Shown here: in pieces, positions 60,101 through 64,000 of the stretch | Numbering within the stretch: position 1 is the first letter of the stretch | Layout of the letters: each line of letters begins with the position of its first letter | Assembly: GCA_036936605.1 (NCBI GenBank) | Contig: JAUPFV010000002.1 | Coordinates: forward strand, 130,990,376-131,054,375 | DNA length: 64,000 bases | Origin: Limnanthes douglasii subsp. nivea | Taxonomy: Eukaryota > Streptophyta > Magnoliopsida > Brassicales > Limnanthaceae | Reading direction: 5' to 3' | Program-made: the position numbers and the translations under genes | The notes under the pieces: generated by a model | Database searches by the model: none | What the model saw: only the letters and a program-made list of their open reading frames with translations | Told to the model about the DNA's origin: nothing

Positions 60101-61203
60101 GGATTGCTTCTGACAATGGGCATTTTAACCTGAAGTCTACATGGGAGCAATTAAGAGATAAGTGCACTGTCTCAACTATATATATGAAGCTTTGGAATTC
60201 AAAAATCCCTAGAAAGTTTTCTTTTATGACTTGGAGGATTTTACAGAATTATGTATCTGTTGACTCTATAATGATTAAGAGGCATTTTACTTTGGTTTCG
60301 AAATGTGTTTTCTGTGAGCATTGTGAAGACATGAACCATTTGTTCATAAGTTGTTCTTTTGCCTGGCAGATATGGAACTGGTTTTCAGTTTCTTTTAAGA
60401 TTATCATTAAGAGAAATATGGTTGTTTCACATGTTTTAAAGTGCTGGTTTAGCTATTCTAAGGCAAAATTTCATATTACTCGTTTAATACCTCAAATCAT
60501 ATTTTGGATAATTTGGAAGGCCAGAAACATGTTTAAGCATAGTGGTATATGTATGAGTGTTCCTAAGGCCATTGATAAAATTATTTCTATCATTAAGGGT
60601 CTAGACATTAAGGGTTCATTTAACCTAAAGCACTGGTCTGGTGTTAATAATACAGGTTATATTCTTGGATGCGAAAGCTCAATTAAAAAGAAGGTTATGC
60701 CAACGTACCTGAAGTGGTCTCGCCCGTTAGCTGGTCGAATAAAGCTGAATGTAGATGTGTCTTGTATCCACAACGGCGAGTCAGCTGCTGGAATCGTGTT
60801 CAGGGACACGGAGGGTGTGATCTTGGCTGCCTATGATTATCTTCTTGGCAAGGCGTCCCCGCTTCAGGCTGAAACTCTAGCATTGCTGTTAGGGCTTGTT
60901 ATCTGCTTCAAGGAGGGTTGGAACTGCGTCGATGTCGAATCTGACTCCCAGATTCTTATCAATCAGATTGCTTCTCGAGTTGATCATGAAGATTGTATCT
61001 TGCGATTTTGCAGAGGGGCATTGAGACCTGATATGGCTATTGCTCACATCTCAAGGGTCCAGAACCAAGCGGCGGATTGGCTCGCGAAGTGGACCCTTAA
61101 GTGTAAGCAGAAAGTGATCTTCAACAATCAATCTGCTCCTCCTGGGTTGCTCGCCATAACTTTTTTAGAGAGTTTAGATCTGGGGTATGTAGTAAGGGTC
61201 TGA
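57097..61203 (+). CDS. LINE ORF2 polyprotein: endonuclease, RT, RNase H (1368 aa)
   Basis: Drives target-primed reverse transcription. Residues 1-235 are an AP-type endonuclease: INWNARG, IQEPM (Glu), CVGDFNTIS (Asp/Asn) and CSDHAPLL (Asp/His) all present. Reverse transcriptase spans about 440-730: GDSAPGIDGFN, LIPKK, SYRPIGL, SAFVKGRLIHDNI (from 549), LDMSKAFDRL, RGIRQGDPISPSLF and the catalytic FADD (D691, D692). The zinc-binding RT-associated region is near 1040-1100, with C1070, C1073, H1081 and C1086. RNase H occupies about 1210-1335 with D1220, E1259, D1283 and D1327, followed by AADWLAKW. ATG 57097 lies 17 nt before the ORF1 stop, in the +1 frame, so translation probably depends on reinitiation or termination coupling. 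The last 500 nt are noticeably GC-richer than the rest. Confidence 0.96.
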   Translation: MIRVINWNARGVSNRPTLRRLKSIKSSENIKVMVIQEPMSKGERINVVAEVLGFDNYVANISDKLWIFWVSEVNIKVILNAEQCIHMEWEYPNINELFYVSAVYEKCSRLQRVDLWNCIKSICVNEKPWMCVGDFNTISMHDEQLGCITSSQSSMNDFNDMIRSCNLHDAGFCGSKYTWARGNKWRRLDRALVNDKWVEVFSNTQVLHMARTCSDHAPLLIMVKTNNDINNVNKKKNFRFLNFWCNDESFISTVMQDWSMPLVSHPSKTFWYKLRRLKGCLKKWSNEKFGNIFDSVKEADSKVKAMEILHYSNNDMQSASNLAMANALYIKALRNEESFLRQKCFNNWLHEGDANSKIFYSYIAKKKRMNEIRSVRDGDTWILDKQGIGVSAADYFKSILTADPYNNKDEEVRLLNDVHFDCIPTLVSSDDNSLLLSEVTEDEIWGVICNMKGDSAPGIDGFNLMFFKSCWQIIKIDLCMAFNTYIKGCPIPSGIFATGICLIPKKSNPIWWDSYRPIGLFTMVNRIFSALVNSRMSAILSKVVSKCQSAFVKGRLIHDNILLAKELLFDINKRPKRGNMVVQLDMSKAFDRLSHSFILKVLYSFGFNSGFVNLIKSLISDVHISVLINGDSYDYFKMNRGIRQGDPISPSLFILSEEFLSRGLDNLFRTNPSIGYSSRCSLVIPCLIFADDILIFSNSMSTSITLLSNFLDLYQAASDQAINKTKTKLIVSSKLHFSRRQELKLQTGFEVDFLPLSHLGITIANNNKANVFLPLLNKINDRISIWESKVLSYGGRLSLITNVLLPIVYYWLQCCDLPKSIIYKINQICNSFLWRSKHGQKAIHWSTWSYICKPFNEGGLNVRSIMDVQNCFSQKLWFLFRMNDSLWANAMNDIYCKCNHPLYVKMKGSLVWKRLCSIRDQADKNVTWSLGNGNIDFWKDSWHGMPAIATEQSVSWYINVKVNSYWHSNGWYLNDVLNFIDSDRVSKIMNTYIVDKEDAIRWIASDNGHFNLKSTWEQLRDKCTVSTIYMKLWNSKIPRKFSFMTWRILQNYVSVDSIMIKRHFTLVSKCVFCEHCEDMNHLFISCSFAWQIWNWFSVSFKIIIKRNMVVSHVLKCWFSYSKAKFHITRLIPQIIFWIIWKARNMFKHSGICMSVPKAIDKIISIIKGLDIKGSFNLKHWSGVNNTGYILGCESSIKKKVMPTYLKWSRPLAGRIKLNVDVSCIHNGESAAGIVFRDTEGVILAAYDYLLGKASPLQAETLALLLGLVICFKEGWNCVDVESDSQILINQIASRVDHEDCILRFCRGALRPDMAIAHISRVQNQAADWLAKWTLKCKQKVIFNNQSAPPGLLAITFLESLDLGYVVRV

Positions 61204-61440
61204 GGTTGATGAATTGGTTGTTGGAGACTGATTTGCTGATTAGGGTTTGGTTGGAGGGAGGGCTGGTGTTGGGAGGCGAAAGAAAGAGGAAGAAGAAAGA
61301 GTTGTTGTCTCTGATTAATTTAGGGTTAGGTTTATTGACCGATTAGTCGATTTTGACTGTATTGAATCTAATAGTTGGGCCTTTTATGGGCTGAATCGGG
61401 TTTTCATTAATAAAGGGTATTATTTTGCTTAAAAAAAAAA
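61204..61440 (+). terminator. LINE 3' UTR and poly-A tail
   Basis: The region after ORF2 stop TGA (61201-61203) is G/T-rich at first, then AT-rich, with ATTAATAAAGG near 61408 as a likely polyadenylation signal and ten A residues at 61431-61440. LINE reverse transcriptase would start copying from this tail. Confidence 0.8.
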
Positions 61441-61451
61441 TTCTCCGGATT
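61441..61451 (+). repeat. Candidate LINE target-site duplication, right copy
   Basis: TTCTCCGGATT, pairing with 55337-55347. Confidence 0.75.
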
Positions 61452-61870
61452 AGGTGTCAACAAGTTTTCTCTGAAAATAATAATATATATTTTGGTGAGT
61501 ATTTATTTTTTTAAATGATTTAATAACAAAATGGCATAAAATTTGGGATCCAAAATATTTACATGTTAATATAAAGTCGGAGTGATTTGTATTTATATAA
61601 ATAATCGAAGATGTATCTTTCTATTTTTCATGCTAAATTAGCCATCAGTTTTTTTATGTTTCGTGTTTGTTGAAAATTATTTTATATATATATTTCTGTT
61701 TTCCGTTGATTTTTATGTTTTAAAATTCTACATATTTAACTTTATTCACTTGCGTTGATATCTTAAATCATAAATATTTTATTTTTTTATTTGGTTTTCA
61801 AATTTTCGCCAATAATATATATTTTATAAAATTGAATATTATTGTCAGAATATATATGCATTTATAACAA
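61452..61870. other. AT-rich spacer between two LINEs
   Basis: No gene, tandem repeat or other element seen in about 420 bases. Confidence 0.5.
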
Positions 61871-62006
61871 AAGAATTAAAATGGATCAAGCATCTCATTG
61901 AGGTGGGTGAGCTTTCTTCTCTCCCAAGAAACCTCTTCTTGGAATTCCTATCTTTCCTATGAATCTTCAGGCCATCTCTTCTTCCTTGGTTCTATGAATC
62001 CTTGCC

Positions 62007-63380
62007 ATTGATTCCAATACAAATAAGCTTCCCATAATAGAAGAGTTCACTGCTCTTCATCATGAAATCGGATCTTCAAAAACTAAGAAATCTTACGCTG
62101 AAACTGTCAGGCAGTCCACCTCTGATCCTAGTCTTGAACTCAAGCCTGAGTTTTGTAAGGAAACAGATGACCACTTCACAATACTATACTCAAAAGAAGT
62201 TAAAGATTTTTTTCTAAAAAAATCAACTACTACAATTATTGGTAAGTTCAGTGAAGGTATCCCAAGAAAATCAGTGCTAGAAGGTTTTCTTCAAACCTTC
62301 AAATTCAAAGGAACTTACAAGTTTATCAGCTTCGACTCGAGGCATGTTTTTATTGAGTTCCACTATAAAGAAGATGTTAGCAACATTTGGTCCAAAAATG
62401 TTTGGAACATAGAGGGAAAGATCATGAGAATCTTAAGATGGGATTTTGAATTCAACAAAAAATTTGAGAGCCCAAGGTCTTTGGTGTGGTTTCGTCTTGA
62501 AAGGGTTCCTGAATTCATGTATAATAAATCGAGTATATATAACATGGCTTCAACAATTGGTACTACTTACAAAGTAATTGTTCCTGAAAATAAAGCTGCC
62601 ATGAATGCATGCTTTGCCCATGTTGAGATTGATGTCTCCAGAAGACTAAAATACAGATTGTGGACAAGCTTTAGATCAAACGATGGCTGCTGGATCAACA
62701 TAAGTTACAAAAATGTGCCACCATACTGTAACGTTTGTTATCATGTGGGTCATAAAGAGGAAGAATGTAAAAAGATTGAAAAGATAAATCAGCAAGATAA
62801 GGAAGATGAGAATGCTGAAAAACGTAAAGAAAGTGTTACGGATAATGCCAAGGATAACAGCAAGAAAGAGTTAAGAATATCATCAATAAATGAAGTTAAT
62901 GATAAAGAAGTTAATGATAAAGAAGAAACTTTCCAGGAGCCAAGAACGTCTCTTAATAGTTCTAGTAACATTCAAACCTTTAGCAAAGTATATAGAAGAA
63001 ATCCGAAATCAGTTATAACAACCAAGGATAAAGATCTTGGGACAAAAGAAGATAGAAGTGTTGATTGTGGTCAAAACAATAATTCTGCTGAAAACAACAC
63101 GGAAGTTATAGAATCCTTGCATATGATTGATCAAGACTTTGCTCAAAGCAACCTTCAGTTTGAAGAAAACAATATGGTTACTGATTATGAAAACATTGGC
63201 AGCTGTGAAAACTCTCTCAGAAACCCTTCCTACAATAGTGACTTTGGCACCATCATCAGTGGAAAGCTAAAGTCTAAAATGAAAAGAAGAAAATCCAAGA
63301 AGTTTACCATCAATTCTCTGTCCAAGAAAGGAGAAAAATTGAAACAGAAATCTCTATCAGATTATGATAAAGATAACTAA
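62007..63380 (+). pseudogene. LINE ORF1, open throughout but start codon degenerate
   Basis: The frame is open from 61998 to the TAA at 63378-63380. The position matching the start of the intact ORF1 is ATT at 62007-62009 (context GCCATTG), giving about 457 codons against 452. No ATG lies in frame before the conserved EEFTAL segment. The DUF4283-type region (TTTIIGKFSEGIPRKSVLEG, then FDSRHVFIEFHYKEDV) is followed by an intact zinc knuckle CNVCYHVGHKEEEC and a charged tail that includes a 5-residue tandem repeat (EVNDK twice, near 62895). It ends SLSDYDKDN. The loss of the ATG, rather than any internal stop, is the visible defect; a GTG at 62274 is not a credible start in a plant. Non-ATG initiation is possible but unproved. 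Confidence 0.8.
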
Positions 63381-64000
63381 CTGGAATGCTAGAGGTTTGA
63401 ATAATAAGCCTACTTTGAGAAGGCTCCATTCGATTATCAAAGAAAACAAATCAATTTTTTTGTCTATTCAAGAACCCATGGATGATGTTAGTAAGATGGA
63501 TGGTGTGTCAATTGTTCTTGGCTTCAAAAAATCCTTTTCAAACTGCTCCAACAAGGTGTGGATCTTCTGGGATGAGGATGCTGAAATTAGTGCTCTTAAA
63601 GATCATGATCAACTTCTTCATATGGCTGTTTCTTATCCTGATTGTGATACTATCTTCAGTTTTACTGTTGTCTATGCTAAGATTCAACGTTTGCTTAGAT
63701 TAGATCTTTGAGATCAGATGAGAATGGTTACTTCTGATGAGGTTCCTTGGATCATTACTGGTGATTTTAATACCATCACGTGCTCTGAGGACCAAATTGG
63801 TTGTTCTACTTATGATCATGTTAGTACAAATGACTTCAATGATGTTATAAGGCAGCGTAAGCTTGAAGATGTATGGTACATTGGCTCGAGATACACATGG
63901 AATAGAGGCACTCATTGGAAACTACTGGATAGAACTTTGACAAATGAGTTGTGGATCAACATTTTCAAAGAAACCTAGGTGTCTCACATGGTCAGAACTT
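63364..64000 (+). pseudogene. LINE ORF2 pseudogene, N-terminal endonuclease (partial)
   Basis: It starts at ATG 63364 (ITNWNARGLNNKPTLRRLHS), 17 nt inside ORF1. Endonuclease motifs are IQEPM, then ITGDFNTI at about 63754. TGA at 63709-63711 replaces the Trp of LDLW, and TAG at 63976-63978 replaces the Gln of NTQVLHM; the frame is otherwise continuous across both. Both stops are what C-to-T (or G-to-A) change would give. The window ends before the His-containing SDH motif and RT. Not able to make full-length ORF2. Confidence 0.9.

Larger units (their letters stand above)
55348..61440 (+). mobile_element. Full-length, apparently intact LINE (L1-like), 6.1 kb
   Basis: Layout: a roughly 400-nt 5' UTR (55348-55754, CT- and TTCAGATT-rich), ORF1, ORF2 overlapping by 17 nt, a 227-nt 3' UTR with ATTAATAAAGG near 61408, and a 10-A tail at 61431-61440. 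Candidate duplications flank it. Both ORFs run full length without a stop, and all catalytic residues I could check are present. Together with the near-identical duplication, this indicates a young, possibly still mobile element. It carries an RNase H domain at the ORF2 C-terminus, as in one branch of plant L1-like elements. Confidence 0.93.
61870..64000 (+). mobile_element. LINE (L1-like), 5' part, runs off the window
   Basis: A second LINE in the same orientation, 430 bp beyond the intact one. It has a CT-rich leader (about 61905-62000), ORF1, and the start of ORF2 with the same 17-nt overlap. Protein similarity to the intact copy is clear but far from identical, so it is a different subfamily, not a duplicate. 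Its 3' end and any target duplication lie outside the window; the start given is approximate. Confidence 0.88.

Noticed and set aside
57163..60150. Many short antisense frames within LINE ORF2
   Set aside because: Shadows of the 1368-codon ORF2; none has independent homology.
62274..63380. A 368-codon ORF starting at GTG 62274
   Set aside because: GTG is not a normal plant start codon, and the same frame continues open upstream to 61998 with clear homology, so the true start lies near 62007.
1..64000. tRNA, rRNA, snoRNA, riboswitch or CRISPR features
   Set aside because: No cloverleaf with TTCGAAT-type arm and matching acceptor, no rRNA-like conserved blocks and no spacer-repeat array was found. 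The regular arrays are minisatellites without unique spacers.

Overview
This window reads as nuclear DNA of a flowering plant, probably a eudicot. It is very AT-rich, with long (TA)n and (TAA)n runs and many decayed transposable elements. The recognisable host-gene sequence keeps plant-type GT..AG introns. I see no intact host gene and no rRNA, tRNA, CRISPR or prokaryotic-type gene cluster. It looks like repeat-rich intergenic or pericentromere-like DNA built from nested and sequential insertions.

Layout. 0-9.5 kb: AT-rich DNA with a minus-strand LINE 3' scrap (about 2.65-2.9 kb), degenerate minisatellites sharing a TCTCGCAT-like core, a perfect 14-bp hairpin (5.16 kb) and a 1.7-kb terminal-inverted-repeat element (5.6-7.27 kb). 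9.58-14.89 kb: the most interesting segment. It is a same-strand patchwork of three unrelated host-gene fragments: NIMA-related kinase exons 1-2, four exons of the clock gene TOC1/PRR1, and a coiled-coil exon of COP1. It ends in a CACTA-type terminus. 14.89-15.78 kb: a 23-bp minisatellite. 16.54-18.60 kb: a non-autonomous hAT-like element with a second one nested inside it, each with target-site duplications. 18.785-22.818 kb: a full-length but broken hAT transposon with a perfect 8-bp duplication. 24.15-26.95 kb: a decayed Ty3/gypsy gag-protease-RT-RNase H remnant, followed by an LTR with a primer-binding site (27.2-27.6 kb). 28-37 kb: tandem repeats and unassigned AT-rich DNA. 37.34-40.37 kb: a LINE with a large internal deletion and a 15-bp duplication. 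40.4-49 kb: unassigned DNA, hairpins and a decayed third hAT-like element. 49.1-53.8 kb: a decayed minus-strand LINE. 55.34-61.45 kb: a LINE with both ORFs intact (ORF1 452 aa; ORF2 1368 aa with endonuclease, reverse transcriptase, zinc-binding and RNase H parts). 61.88-64.0 kb: another LINE in the same orientation, broken by stop codons and cut off by the window edge.

How the parts work together. The only plausibly functional genes are the two ORFs of the 55-61 kb LINE. ORF1 is the RNA-binding protein (DUF4283 region plus zinc knuckle). ORF2 nicks the target and copies the RNA. ORF2 starts 17 nt inside the end of ORF1, and two other LINEs here share this arrangement, which suggests coupled translation. 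The most novel object is the NEK/TOC1/COP1 chimera, which looks like gene-fragment capture by a DNA transposon.
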